64,000 nt of DNA, taken from Edaphochlamys debaryana. Its lineage: Eukaryota; Chlorophyta; Chlorophyceae; Chlamydomonadales. The DNA lies in assembly GCA_016858145.1 (NCBI GenBank), contig JAEHOE010000024.1:186001-250000 (forward strand), written 5' to 3'. Below, piece by piece: positions 1-12,051 of the stretch (the stretch's first letter is position 1; the number at the start of each line of letters is the position of its first letter). Below the pieces are notes generated by a model. It had not been told where the DNA came from and searched no databases. It saw only the letters and a program-made list of their open reading frames with translations. The position numbers and the translations under genes are program-made.

Positions 1-1828
1 TTGGGCCAGCCTCAGGCGCCACATGGGCAAAGTCCCAGCATTGCGGACACGCAACGAAGCTATTCAGGGGAGGACGCCACATCAATCAGCGTGCCCCGTT
101 GTGGGATATGATCCGTGCGGCCATGCCCTCCACACATGGTATTCCCCGCTTCCGCGTGAGCCCGCGACAAGCTCGGACCACCAGCTCTGGTTTTTTTTTA
201 CATTCGGATGCACACGATGCAAGGGGGTGCACACGCCTGCACCCAGGCCCTGCGCGGGCGGTGTCTTGCTGCGAGTTCGGCCGGCCCCTGCCCCCTCGCC
301 GATACGCACGGCCCGTTTCCTCATTCTTTTACTCCGTACCCAATCAGGTCCCTGAGATCGTAGCCGTCGTACATCAGGGACCTCTTGGGCACCCCATTTG
401 GTCGTTGAGGCCTGGGCGCACCCCCATCCGCCTGTATAATCTTTCTCACTGTGTACTCTCTCAAGGCACGGTGTGGGGGAAAGGAGACACGGGAGAGGGG
501 GAGGTCGTGTGGGTCAGTAGGTGTGTCAGGACACACCATGGGATGACATATCGGGAGCGCTGGGAGCAAAGGTGAATGCTCGAGATGTCCGGGAACCCTT
601 TGCGAGAGCCCCGATATGTGGGCTGCAGGGTAGACAGCTGTGCACACGCTAGTCGTGATGCACTGATGGCGCAGCCAATCAGCTGATTATGGCAGAGGTA
701 CCGATCAGCAGCCGTGGGGATGGAGGTGTCCCCAGCAGGCGATGGTGTGGCGCGTACCGTACCGTGTGCTGACAGGTGGTGTGGGTCGGGTTGGAGCGTG
801 CCTCCTGTGCAGCCTGTCCCTCAGCGGGTCGCCGATGCCCACCCTTGCCCCCGCGCTCCCTAAACTGCAGGGAGGCAGCTGGAGTCCCCCTTCAAAGGAG
901 CTTGTAGCCTTCCAACGGACACCCTCGTCCTCAGCCTCGTCGGCTGATAGTCCGGACACTGGCTGGCATGGGCCGAATGGGCGCGGTCGCTTTATCGCAT
1001 TGGGTGAGAGGGATGGCTTGTACGAGTCAGGGGGTAGGGTTTTAAGAATGCTCTTGCGTCCAGGGGCGTGTTCGGGGCGCGCGGGTGAGATACCAAGTCC
1101 GGGCGAGGGATCCCGCCTCGGGATGTTGCGGAGATGTTTGGTCCGACACGCGGCCTGCATATACCCTGCGCGACTTGCCCAGAGCAGAGCCAGCGCTGTG
1201 GGAGGCCACTGGAGTGCACGCAGGGGGTTTGGTCGAAGGCCGCTTTGGCCGGCGTCTCATCCCGTCCCGCCCGTTGTGACCTCGCTCAACGCTCGGCCTA
1301 CGTGCCCCGCACCCTGTAGTCTGCACTGTTAGGCCCTGATACACGTAGATCATCACCGATCACCTGCAAGGGTTGACCATACTCGTAGACTGATAAATTG
1401 AAAGCCGGACCGAGCTCCGCCAGAGGCAGCCGCCGTATAGCCCCTGAGGACGTGACATAACTCAGTCACGGCGCAGGGCGCAAGAGCCAGGGTCAGCGCT
1501 CAACAAGCCTATTTCATTCCTCCAAATGGCGCGGAATGAGCAGCCGCAGCCATTGGAATCTTACCTATAGGGCTCATGAACGACGTGATCGACGGCCGAT
1601 GAACGACGTGCAGGAGGATATCGAGGGCATCGCCAGGTGCGGGATGGAGTTGGGAGGTAGCAGCGCCGTCCTTCCCAGCTCCCTGCGGCATCCGCTAAGT
1701 GCTTACCTGCCTGCTGGCTTCCTTGCAGCGGGTCCGCGATCGCTGGCCGACACAGGGGGCACAAGCAAACCAAGTCGGAAGCGGGAGGACACTTCAACGG
1801 ATATGAACACACATTGAAAGGTGGTGCG
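1..1828. other. Upstream region with no recognisable gene
   Basis: No reading frame here shows a recognisable domain or a consistent splice-site chain. Short open frames overlap on both strands, as expected in GC-rich DNA. The part next to the MATE start presumably holds its promoter and 5' leader, but I see no clear TATA box. Confidence 0.5.
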
Positions 1829-4607
1829 ATGAAGGTGTCTTCACCGAAGAAGTCACAGTCGACATGGACGGCTGTGGCCAGCAGGTGCGTGTTTGGCAGC
1901 AGCAGGCCATCCGCAGCTGGCCATCCGCCATCCTCAGGCAGCTGTCTTTGGCGAAGTGCGGTTTTGAGGTCCAGCTGCTGCCTCCACCGCAGGCTGTGGT
2001 CCCTCGCATGGCCTCTATCGGGGATGGAGGTCATGACCTTCGCCAAGGAGCTTATCATCACGGCCTTCGTGGGGCACCTGGGGCCGGTGGAGCTGTCTTC
2101 CCTGGTGCTGTCTCAGACGCTCTACAACGTCAGCGGTAACGCGCCCATGCTGGGCGTGGTCACGGCGATGGAGACCTTCTGCGGGCAGGCGTACGGTGCT
2201 AAGAAGTACTCCACGGTCGGGGTGGTGACCCAGCGCGCGCTGGTGATCACCACGCTGTTCAACTTCATGTGCATTGCCATGTGGGGCAAGGCGGAGGCAC
2301 TCATGCTCGCCATGGGGCAGGACCCGCACATCGCCAAAGCGGCAGGCCGCTTCACGATCCTGCTGAGCCCCTGCCTGATTCTCGACGGCATCGAGCAGTG
2401 CTTGCGGCGGTACCTGGCAGCGCAGTCCGTGGTCCAGCCGCTCATGTATTGCACGTTCTTCGCGACGCTCCTCACGCCGCTGTACCTATGGTTTTTCATC
2501 TTCCGGTGAGAGGGGGTCGTTTGGGGTCGGTGCATGTCAGCTTTCCGGCACCCGGAAGGCTCAGAAACAAACCCTGCGTGGCAGCCCTGGGGAGGGGTGT
2601 GTTGATGAGGGCAATGGTACGGCACATGCGCGCCAAGCATGCAAAGCCATGCCGTTAAGTTCCAGAGGGAACCCATGTATAGTCAGGACCCCGGAGCGCA
2701 TAGCGCCTGCATGCCAGGCCATAAGATCGCATGGCAGGGTTGTGGCACTGCGTTGGCACTGCGGGGGTGCCTGGCACGAGCTCTTTGCAACCGTCAACTA
2801 AGCTGCAGTGGTATGGCGGGCACTCGTCGGGTCCTCCTTCCTGATTGTTGCAGATGCGCCTGGGGCTTCGACGGAGCAGCGGTGGCGTGGGCGGCCGTGC
2901 AATTGAGCTCGTGCCTGGGGCTTCTGCTGTTCACGCTGTGGCACACGTACGGCCAGGAGCCCACTAAGCGCACGTGGGCGGGCTGGAGCCGGGAGTGCCT
3001 CACGGAGTGGCCCCTCTACATCCGGGTGGCCATCCCCTCGGCTGTGATGATCTGCCTGGACTGGTGGACCTTCGAGGTGAGCGCGCTGGGGTGCTTGACG
3101 CCTCGCGAGGTGCTCTATGGGTTCCCGGTCAGCCGTGGCTCTGATGAGCAGCGGCGGGCCTTTACGCGCTGAGCCGTTCGGGAATTGGATCGCCCGTGCG
3201 ACCCACATGAGCTGCAAGGCACGCGAGTCTCAGCCAGCTCCACCTCTCCACCCGATGTTCTTGTTGCCCGCTCGCCGGGGCCACTGGTTCTTGTGATCCC
3301 GAGGTGCATGGCACACCAGTCCCACCGTTTCCTGCTCAAAGCTGTTGCGTCGTGCATCACCTCCGAAGCCCCTCCCGTACCTCCTCTCTCCCTTAGTTTC
3401 CCAATCGGCCAGGATCCCCCGCTCGAAAAAATACCCCCGCTCCCTCCCTCCGACCCAGATCATCGTCATGCTGTCGGGCCTGCTCCCACGGCCCGAGATG
3501 ACCATGTCCATGATGGGCATCACCTTCAACATCCACGCGCTCTGCTTCTTCGCGGCGCACGGGCTCAGCGGGGCGGCCAGCACGAGAGTGGGCAACGAGC
3601 TAGGTAGGACCTGGGGCGAGGGGGGTGCTGCAGCTACCGCTCTCGCAGTGGGTTGCGGGCCGGCCCCAACGACCGTCCACCCATCACTGCACACGTTGCT
3701 CCCCTCTCAACTGCCGGGCCCCTTGCGCCTGACCCCGTCCACCCCCCGCGCGCCCTCCTCCACACCTCATACACACACACCTCGCCCCGTCCTTCCCCCC
3801 CCCAGGCGCCAGCCGGCCGCGGCAGGCCTGGCTCAACACACAGGTGTCGGTGCTCATGGGCACGGTCATCATGATTGTGTGCGCGGGCCTGCTGCTGCTG
3901 TTCCGGGAGGAGCTGGGGGCGCTGTTCGCGGCGGACCGGGAGGTGGTGCTGCTCACCAGCCAGGCCGTGCCCACGCTCGCCATCTCGCTCATAGGTGGGA
4001 GGAGGTGGCCGGGACGTAGGATGGGAGGCAGGGCTCGGCATAAACAGGGCTCGTGGCGGACCAGTCTGGGTCTGGACTCCGGTGCCACGGGCAGCCATGG
4101 CACGTCCACGTCAGCGGCCATTTGATGCACGCTGAACCCGCTAGGTGCCCTGCTTCTGCCGCCAGCCCTTTCGCGCAACCAACCCTTGTCGCCCGCTCCG
4201 CTGCCCCCTGCTTCCCACCGTCCCCAGGCGAGGGCGCCAACACGGTGCTCGCGGGCGTGCTGCGCGGCTGCGGGCGGCAGAAGATCGGCGCGCAGATCAA
4301 CCTCTTCATGTACTGGGGCATCGGGCTGCCCTTCGCCTGCGTGCTCGCTTTCCGCATGGGCCTGGGCGCCATGGGCCTGTGGACCGGGCTCGCCTGCACC
4401 GCCTCGCTCCAGTCCCTCATCCTGTCCTGGATCGTGTTTAAGTTTGATTGGAACTCCGAGGCGCAGCGCGCCAAGGCCCTGATCGCAGCAGGGGAGCTGG
4501 ACGTGGAGCTGGAGGAGGAGGTGGAGCTGATGAATAGCGCGGGGGGCGTGAGGGACGTGCTGCTGGACGCGTCGCCCGCGAGCAAGCCGTCGACGTTGAC
4601 ACTGTGA
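1829..4607 (+). CDS. MATE-family multidrug/toxic compound efflux transporter, 6 exons
   Basis: Exons: 1829-1884, 1993-2505, 2854-3076, 3459-3603, 3806-3994, 4228-4607. They join in one frame to a protein of about 501 residues, the usual size of a plant DTX/MATE protein. Exon 1 supplies a short soluble N-terminus that runs into LWSLAWPLSGMEVM, matching the first helix of MATE proteins. Family features include FVGHLGPVELSS, the TAMETFCGQAYGAKKY segment that is nearly universal in eukaryotic MATEs, and a second repeat with LSGAASTRVGNELG and EGANTVLAGVLRGCGRQKIGAQ. About twelve hydrophobic helices in two bundles are visible, with an acidic cytosolic tail. MATE proteins export organic cations, secondary metabolites or citrate, driven by H+ or Na+, at the plasma membrane or vacuole; the substrate cannot be read from sequence. 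The start choice rests on the exon 1/exon 2 phase match; a further 5' exon is not excluded. Confidence 0.9.
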
Positions 4608-5768
4608 CGCGGGTCCCAGCGGGCGGCGTTGCAGGGCAGGGCAGGACACCGCGGGGGCGTGGCGCGAGCCAGAGCTTCGCGGGGCCGGGCGGTGTGCGGA
4701 TGTGTTTCGTGGTGATGGTGGTGGTTTGTTGGGGGAGGAGGGAGGGTAGGATGGCAGGTGTGGATACGTGTTGGAGGTCGGGGTGTAGCTGCCCAGGACC
4801 CTGTCAGCGTGTCCCGGTGCGCAGCGGTGGTCCATACGATGCACGAGCCTGAGCGTGACCATGTGTTTCGTTTACGCGTGAGACCTTGACGGGAAGGTTG
4901 ACGGAAGGAGCCATCAGGTAGGCGGGGCGGGGAACAAGCGCGAGGGTGATTACCGGTAAGCGGCTGAGGCGATGTCTTGCGAGCGAGCCGCAGGACCTGC
5001 CGCACGCGGTGTCGGGTCCAAGGCTTTGCAGTGACGGTGCGTGCGGGCGGCAGGCTGGCGCGGGGTTTCCGCAGTTGAAGGGCAGGGAGGGGGCGTAGAG
5101 CAGAAGTTTTGCTGATCGGACGCTTATGGTAGATAGGACGACCCAAGTAGGGGGCTAGGTGCCGCCTCTGGCATGTGTGTTACGCCTCGCGGTCCACCGG
5201 GTGAATCAAGGGTAGGGGGTAGTGCTGAGCATGCGGGTGTAGAAGAAAACAACGAAGCGAAGCGCTTGGTTGTGGCGTAGGGCGTGTTCCGCTGACTACG
5301 CAGACCTGGGCATGCGGGTAGATAGCCAGGGCTGCGGACCTGGGCGGGTAAGTGCAGGGTTGAAGCCCACCACTGCCTGCTCTGGCATTGGCAAGTGAGA
5401 CGGAGGCGGGGTCGCGAGGCCAGCCCAACGCCAAGGAACGGCAGCTCGGGGACCTGTGCAAGCAGCCAAGCCCAGGGTGTCTGTGGGTGCTCACTGCTCA
5501 GGCCCCTTCGAGGACGCGCTTCGTCAGCTCTCGGAGGGTCGACTGAGCCCAGAGGTGGGGCCTACGGTGGCCAACCGATCAGCGTGAATACGCTTGGTCA
5601 GCACTCGGGAGGTGCCTCAGTGTGGGCTCAGGCCATGTAAAGGCCGTGATAGGCTTGTGGTACGCTCCCAAGCTATGTTGGGTGGGGCCGGCAGCCACCC
5701 ACCCACCCGCTCTGCGCTGCAAACCTGCGGGCCTCGCAAGCGGCGTCAGCTCAAATTGCATGAATAGC
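4608..5768. other. Intergenic, MATE 3' flank
   Basis: No gene seen. This stretch contains the MATE 3' UTR and unique sequence up to the edge of the inverted repeat at about 5769. Open frames are short, unspliced and without recognisable motifs. Confidence 0.5.
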
Positions 5769-6270
5769 GGATGGGGCCGGGTGTCAGCACAGGCCCCCCC
5801 ACCCGCGCGGCGCCGCCAGGGGCGCAAGTGACGGAAGGTCCGGCCGAACCCTAATGCGAGCCCCGTCATGCGCAGACCGCTCGGTCGAGCGGGTTACGCC
5901 GCAGGGGGCCCGCCCGTTCGACCGCGGCCCGCGCCGCCCTTAGCCCCAGCTTGATCGCCCGGTCGGGCTGCAGGGGTGCCGGGGTCGGGCGCATCAGCGG
6001 TTGCGGTCTCGTGGGGCGAGGGGGTTTCTCACGGGGGCGGCGGCGGGGTCTCGCGGGCCGCGACCCGAGCCGTCTCGCGACACGCAGGCCGCACGCACTC
6101 GGCATCAAGCAAGCAATCGGCTATCGCTGCGAGAGCGGTACGTGAGCATAGCCCCAAAATGCCTGCTTGACAGTCGGGGCGAGGCCGAGCGTATCGTAAG
6201 GCCAGTGCACATGGGGGAGTGGCCTCCACGGGCCGTCCGGCGTCTGACCGCTCCGAAAGCCCATGGCACG

Positions 6271-6276
6271 TATAAA
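6271..6276 (+). promoter_or_regulatory. Probable TATA box of left Rh gene
   Basis: TATAAA lies in the context GGCACGTATAAACCGC, about 380 bp upstream of the Rh start codon. The same hexamer and context occur at the mirrored position in the right arm (23151-23156), so both Rh copies carry it. The implied 5' leader is about 350 nt. The transcription start itself is not visible. Confidence 0.5.
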
Positions 6277-6652
6277 CCGCGCCGCCTGTTCGATTTACAC
6301 ATCTTTTGTCGCCATCAACCCATAGCAACACAGGCGCACGGGAGCGCGGCCTCCACGTCACACACTTCCTGGTTCGGACGTGTACCATCCGCGTCGGAGC
6401 TTGCGTCGGCACCCGTTTCGCAAGGTGAGAGCATCGGAGGGCTCTGTGCTAACACCGAGAGGGCGGTAAGGGTGCTGGAGGGCTTCTTGGGCTACGAGCT
6501 TTCGAACCGGCGGAATCGCAGCGCCCATGTGTACCGTCAGCGCGGCCTCCCGCTGACGTGCCGGCCGCTGAGCGCAACCCTACTGTGCTCGTGCGTTGCT
6601 TATCTGGGCTGTCGTGTCCATCTTTCGCCCGGCAGGCAGCTGCGTCGCCAAG

Positions 6653-9600
6653 ATGATGCCTAAGGCGTCGGCGACGGAGAGCCTGAGCAATCACACGAGG
6701 CTGGAGAAGTCTTGGAGCCATGTCGGCATTCCAGATCGGGAAGGACAGATGCGGAAGGGCTTCGTGTGAGTCGGCGCAGGAACGGGTGTTGCAGGGCGCG
6801 GGTTTCGGGCACCGGGTGGCGAGGGCTGCTGCCTGCCCTCCAACGCTCCCTTACACGCTTCCAACTCTCGCCTTCCCACGCCTCAACAGGCCCTCGCTCG
6901 CTGGTATCTTCATCGTCATCCTCGGTAAGCCCCCGGCCCCTTCCATACCAGCATGCCTCCGCACGGCCCCTGCCCGCGTGCCAGCCCGGCTCCGGCCCGC
7001 CGGCGAAATGTAGGCCCGTGCTCAGCGTGCTTCACTCAGCGTGCCCCACACCCTCACCCCTTGCCCTCCCAACCTGGCCTTCTCTGCATCCTCCGCCTCC
7101 CCCCAACACGCCCCCCCCCAGGCCTGTTCTTCGGCTTGGTGCAGTACACGGAGGTGGGCGAGAATGCCATGGACCAGGTGCACCGTTACTACACGTACTT
7201 CATTGACGTACAGATCATGGTACGGCGGGGAGACGGGGGGGCATTGACGTACAGATCATGGTACGGCGGGGAGACGGGGGGCACGTGGCAGAGAAGGGGT
7301 GTCGTGCAGGGGGTGCATTGCAATGGCTGCTGACCTCCTCCACCCTCATTACCCTCCTCCACCCCCTCCACCCCTCATGCTAGATCTTTGTGGGCTTTGG
7401 CTTCCTGATGACCTTCATGCGCCGATACAGGTGGGGGAGGGGAGGAGGGGGGGAGGAGGAGAAAAACGTGAAGGGGGACGTGTGCCGGTGGGTGTATTGG
7501 CGGACGTACTGTACGTGGCTTTCCCATTCCATGCCTCACCTCAGCACCTCCTTCGCTGCCGCCTCCACACCCCGTCCTCCCCCCCCAGCCTCGGTGCCGT
7601 TTCTCTCAACTACTTTGGATCCGCTCTGATGATGCTGGAGGCCATCTTAGTCATCGGCGCCACGCAGCAGGGGTTCTGGAACCAGAAGGCCTCCAAGATC
7701 CAGATCGACATCGAGCTGCTCATCGACTGCTCATTCTGCGCGGGTGGGGGCGAGGCAGAGGGGGAAGGGGGGGGAAGGGGAAAGGTGTGTTTCCGCCAAG
7801 ATGCTGAAACAATGAGTTTGGATATTGATCGCTGAATCCGCCAAACCCAAATCCCCCCTTCCAGGCTCTGGCATGATTGCTTTCGGAGCCATCATCGGAA
7901 AGGCCTCCCCCACTCAGCTGCTGTGGCTGCTGGTGTGGCAGGTGGGGGGGCGGGAGGGCGGGAGCGAGCAGGGGGGCAATCTGGCTTGAGCTTTACACTT
8001 CTCCCCCTCCCGCCTCTCCCCCAGGTCCCCCTCTACGCCCTCAACCAACACCTGGTCATCTACACATTCAAGGTGGGGGGGGGGACGAGGGGGAGGGGGA
8101 GGGGAGCGAGCGTGGAAGCCAAGGGGCCATACCGGCACTGCTGTGCACCCACAGCAAGCCTCCCCTCTCCCTGCCCCCTCCCTCCCCTGTCAGGCCCTGG
8201 ACATGGGCGGTACGATCGTGATCCACCTGTTTGGGGCCTACTACGGATTGGCCGCATCGCTCATGCTGTCGCGGCGCCAGCCCCTGCACGGCCTCGACCA
8301 CCCCAAGAACAGCTCGGCCTACCTCAACGACGTCTTCTCAATGGTCGGGACGCTGTTCCTGTGGATCTACTGTGAGTCATTCTGGATCCAGATCTGGGTC
8401 CAGATCCTTGAGGGCGATGCAACTGACTATGGGGGAAGTGGGGTGCTTAGAGCTCATGCGGACAAACGAAGAGGACGGGTTCAGGAGTGCTAAGCAGGAC
8501 TCCCCGGCTCCCTTCCCCGCTTGCCTCCCCTCCCCTTCTTTTGCAGGGCCTTCCTTCAACGGAGCGCTGGCGTCGGTTGCCCCCGAGAGCCTCGAAACAG
8601 CAACTGACGCACAGGTGGGATGAAGCGGAAGGGGGGGAGACCTAGGCAACCTCTTGCCCTTACCCCCCCGGCCCCGTGCCTCCTCCTTACCATAACTCCT
8701 TCCCCGTCCCCCCCTCTTTCAGAAAATGTCCCAGTTTCTGTGCATTGTGAACACGCTTCTGTCGCTGCTGGGTGCCGTACTGTCGGTGTTTGCCACGTCA
8801 GCTCTGGTCACGGGGCGGATCAGCATGCTGCACGTGCAGAACAGCACTCTGGCGGGCGGAGTGGCCATGGGGGCTGCATGCACGCTGAGGATGGTGGGGC
8901 CTTGGGGGGGGGGGTAGAGGAGGGAAGGGAAAGGGAAGGGGGAAGGGGCCTGGGGGGGTTTATAGGAGGGAAGGGACAAGGAAGAGGGAAGGGAAAAGGG
9001 AACGGAAGGGGAGTGAGAAGAGAGGATATGATTTCGCGGGCGAGCAAAGCGTGCAGACATGCTTATCCGTCCCTTCCCCTGATCTCTCTCAGCCGCCTAC
9101 CCTGCTGCCTACCCTTCCGCCCGTCCCCCCCAGACCCCCGGCGGTGCCCTGTGTGTGGGTCTGTTTGCCGGCTGTGTGTCCACGCTGGGATTCTCCTTCC
9201 TCACCCCCTTCCTGGACCGAACCATAGGCCTGGGGGACACGTGCGGTGAGGGGGGAGGGCGGGGGGGTGCTAGAGAGGCAGCGGGAAGTGGGGGGTGGGC
9301 AACGAGCGATGGGACGAGTATAAGGGACGTCGCCCTGGCATCCAAGTGCACGATACCTCTTGTTGTAGTGGTGCGAGCGGCTAGGATGCCAGGGCGACAT
9401 CCCTTGTGCAACGAGCCACGAGGGGGCGATACCTTTGTCCTTCTCTCCGCCTCCTCCTGTAACGCTCTGTGTCTCCCCCCTCCTCTCCCCCCCCTCCTTG
9501 GCTCAGGCGTCCACAACCTGCACGGCATTCCCGCCATCCTCGGTACCCTGGTGGCGGGGCTGGCATCGCTGGGGCAGCACTCGGATTACCTCATGTACGG

Positions 9601-10621
9601 CACCGGCAGGTGAGATCTGGACGGATCTGGGGGTCCCGGGATGGTGACAAGGGCACGGCTCGCTGACCCCTCCCCTCCCTCTGGGCCCCTCTCCCTCCTT
9701 CCCCTCTCAGGGAGCAGCTGGGCTGGGAGGTGCTGGCGGGCGTTGTAACGCTCGCCATCGCCATCAGCGGGGGCCTGCTGGGGGCCTGGGTGGTCACCGC
9801 TCTCAACCTCACGCGCGCCGAGGACATGGCGGTACCCGAGGTGGGGGCCGGACAGGGGAGGTGGTGGAGATGGGGGAGTGCCTGCTGGAGGCAGCGACCA
9901 AGCGACAGTAAATGTACGGCAGGTATAGCAATATCTTGCTTGTCAGCCTCTGAGCCCTATGCCCCGTTCCCCATCTTCCCCATCTTCCCCATCTCCCCCC
10001 CCCAGCTGTTTGACGACGGCCCCTGGTGGGAGGGTCAGCGCGTGGAGCCCCTCCCCGTGTCCTCCTCGGTGCACGTCATGGGGGGGGCCACGCGCAGGGA
10101 CGGAACCACGCACCGGAGCAACGCAGACCGGTCCAGGGGTGAGCAGGGGCGGCCCCGCAACACCCACGTGCCGGCGCCCCAAACTGCTGCCTCTTCCCCG
10201 AGGCATCTCTGGCATCCCCTCCACCTCCCTGCCTTACCTCCTGTCCCACTCCTCACTCTCCTCAAACCCCCACTCCCACCCCACCCTCCTCCCACCACCC
10301 TCCCCAGCCGGCGGCTCCGCCACCTCCCACCACGGCCTCCGCCGCCCCGAGGGCGCCCTCGCCCTCGCCCTCACCGCCGCCGGAGTGCCCGCGGACCCCT
10401 CCAACACGGGCGCCGCCGCCGCCTTTGCGACCAACCACGCGGTACACGGCGTGGCGCTGTACATCCACGCACCCGGCTCGGGCGCCTTCACGCCCCTGCC
10501 GGCGCCCGGGGCCCCCGCCGCCCCGCCGCCCGATGCGCCGCTGTTCGCGAGTCAGAGGGACTCGGAGCCGCGGCCGGTGCAGCCCATGGGGGTGGACCAG
10601 GGGGGGGTGGACAGGGTGTGA
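6653..10621 (+). CDS. Rh-family ammonium/CO2 channel protein, left copy, 15 exons
   Basis: Exons: 6653-6765, 6890-6924, 7122-7219, 7384-7430, 7589-7743, 7865-7941, 8025-8072, 8194-8371, 8547-8614, 8723-8893, 9134-9245, 9507-9609, 9711-9840, 10006-10138, 10308-10621; about 593 residues. Rh hallmarks are clear: [20 protein letters not shown], the pore histidine of [12 protein letters not shown] (about His202) and the second pore histidine of [13 protein letters not shown] (about His370). These form the twin-His pore of the Amt/Rh superfamily. Eleven or twelve membrane helices are followed by a long Pro/Ala/Gly-rich cytosolic C-terminus of about 150 residues. Rh proteins conduct NH3/methylammonium and have been proposed to conduct CO2; Chlamydomonas Rh1 is expressed mainly at high CO2. 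The start is set by an ATG pair that is also present in the right copy, where the only nearby change is an in-frame 3-nt indel. The exon 3 donor is tandemly duplicated (7201-7281). Confidence 0.93.
7201..7281 (+). repeat. 41-bp tandem duplication of the Rh exon 3 end and 5' splice site
   Basis: A 40-bp unit that begins in exon 3 and includes the donor ATG|GTACGG occurs at 7201-7240 and again at 7242-7281. The right Rh copy has it once. Use of the second donor would add 41 nt and shift the frame, so the first donor is the likely functional one. Confidence 0.9.
9323..9404. repeat. Foldback (hairpin) insertion in intron 11 of the left Rh gene
   Basis: Arms 9323-9343 and 9384-9404 are inverted repeats of 21 bp with one mismatch (G-T type), separated by 40 nt. 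Weaker pairing extends outwards. The corresponding intron in the right copy lacks the structure. A small foldback or MITE-type insertion is the simplest explanation; terminal sequences and target-site duplication are not clear. Confidence 0.6.
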
Positions 10622-12051
10622 CCACGGCGAGGGGCGAGGGGCGACATGTGACGTGGGAAGCGTGTGCGCGTTGGGCGTGTGTCGTTCAGATGTGTACGAC
10701 AATAGGCGAGGGCAGACATGTGAGGTACGGCAGGGGTGCTGTACGCATACAGTGTGGAAGAGTGGGTTGAGATGGTGTGCGGACTGGGGTGAGAGGATTG
10801 GGCTGGGCACAGCCGGTTGGGGCTTCTGGCAAGGTGGCTATGGCTAGGGGTGGCCCAAAGCAATCGTGCAATGCAGGTGAGTGCACGAGGGCACGGCAAG
10901 GTGGTTGGGAGGGCAGGCAAGCGCATTGCAGGCGTTAAAGGTATGAGACACGGGGCTGTCGGGGCGGCTGTCAGGGTCAGGGTCAGGGCGGTGTGGGGTG
11001 AAGATCCTTGCTTGCGGCTGGGGGGATTACCAATGTCCGAACTAGACCGGACTGAAGTGTGTTGGCCGGATTCATGCCAGGAGGCGGGCCTTCGCGCCTT
11101 CCCCCATAATGCGCAAACATAGCGCTCGTGTCTGGACTCGGACAAGGTTCCGTGCTGGGTGTGGTCGTTACATTTGCCCATAGTTCATTCTATTCAGGTA
11201 GGTGTTAGCGCTTGCTACAGGACCTGTGGCAGCGTTGAGGGGCAGTGAGTGTGTGCTTGTCATGTGCCGCCCCTTCCCACACGGGTGGGGCAACAGATAA
11301 GGCGCTTGGCAACATGACAGCACTCGTGTCAAATTCATGGTTACGCGTTGTTGAGTGCATCATAGATAGCTGTTATGCCCTGTAAGAGCGGTGGACCTAG
11401 CTTCCGTCGCGCATGAGATACGCTGCACTAGTTTCGGACACGTACCGGACACGGCACGCAGTATTTCTCGGATGCTTAGGATTTGGCCTCCGCTTCTTGT
11501 AATCTGCCTCCTTCCATGGTACCGTAGCTATGCACCCCATCACCTCTTATCCATGGCGGCACCCGGCACCTGACTCCTGCCGGACTGGCAACTCGATGGC
11601 ACACACACGCGCGTGCGGGCGGCTTGCAAGTTACAACGCCACCTGCTCCTGGCCGGTCGGGTCCCACCCTACTAAGCTCTCTAGTGCTCTAGTTGGTGCT
11701 GGTTCCGTTCCGAGGGAATCCCTCAGGGGGCCGCACCCGTCCAACTGCTCGTTTCCCAGTTCGTGTCTGCCGTACTCTGCTGCGGTACCGCTTGCCAACA
11801 GCGCAGCCCAGGTAATGGCCCGGGCCCCCCACTGCCACCTTATCAAGGCGCCTCCCTATCCACGGCTCCCGTACGTAACCGTACGTAAGATGAGGAGGCT
11901 AGCCGTGTCCCCTCGCTCCCGCGCCGCTCTCTCCTGCTCCTGACCACCTCCGCCACCGCCATCCCGCCCTCCCCCTCCCCCAACCCGCCACCTTGCCGAC
12001 AGCCCGTCACGCCCCCAGCCCCCACACCCAAGCATTCAGCCCCTCAACCCC
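10622..12051. other. Intergenic between left Rh gene and FIST-LON gene
   Basis: Both neighbouring genes end here (convergent 3' ends). The region holds their 3' UTRs and no recognisable coding sequence. A short palindromic stretch based on CCGTACGTAA repeats occurs near 11868-11889. Confidence 0.5.

Larger units (their letters stand above)
5769..10620 (+). repeat. Left arm of large inverted duplication containing an Rh gene
   Basis: The sequence from about 5769 to just before the Rh stop matches the reverse complement of about 18857-23662. The match includes about 0.9 kb of upstream sequence, all 15 exons and most introns. Exons are almost identical, while introns differ by indels and simple-repeat length. 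Outside these borders the two sides do not match. Arm edges are estimated by eye and could be off by tens of bases. Confidence 0.88.

Noticed and set aside
742..1332. Protein-coding gene in the 5' region
   Set aside because: Open frames overlap on both strands with no domain, signal or splice continuity; they are expected in GC-rich DNA.
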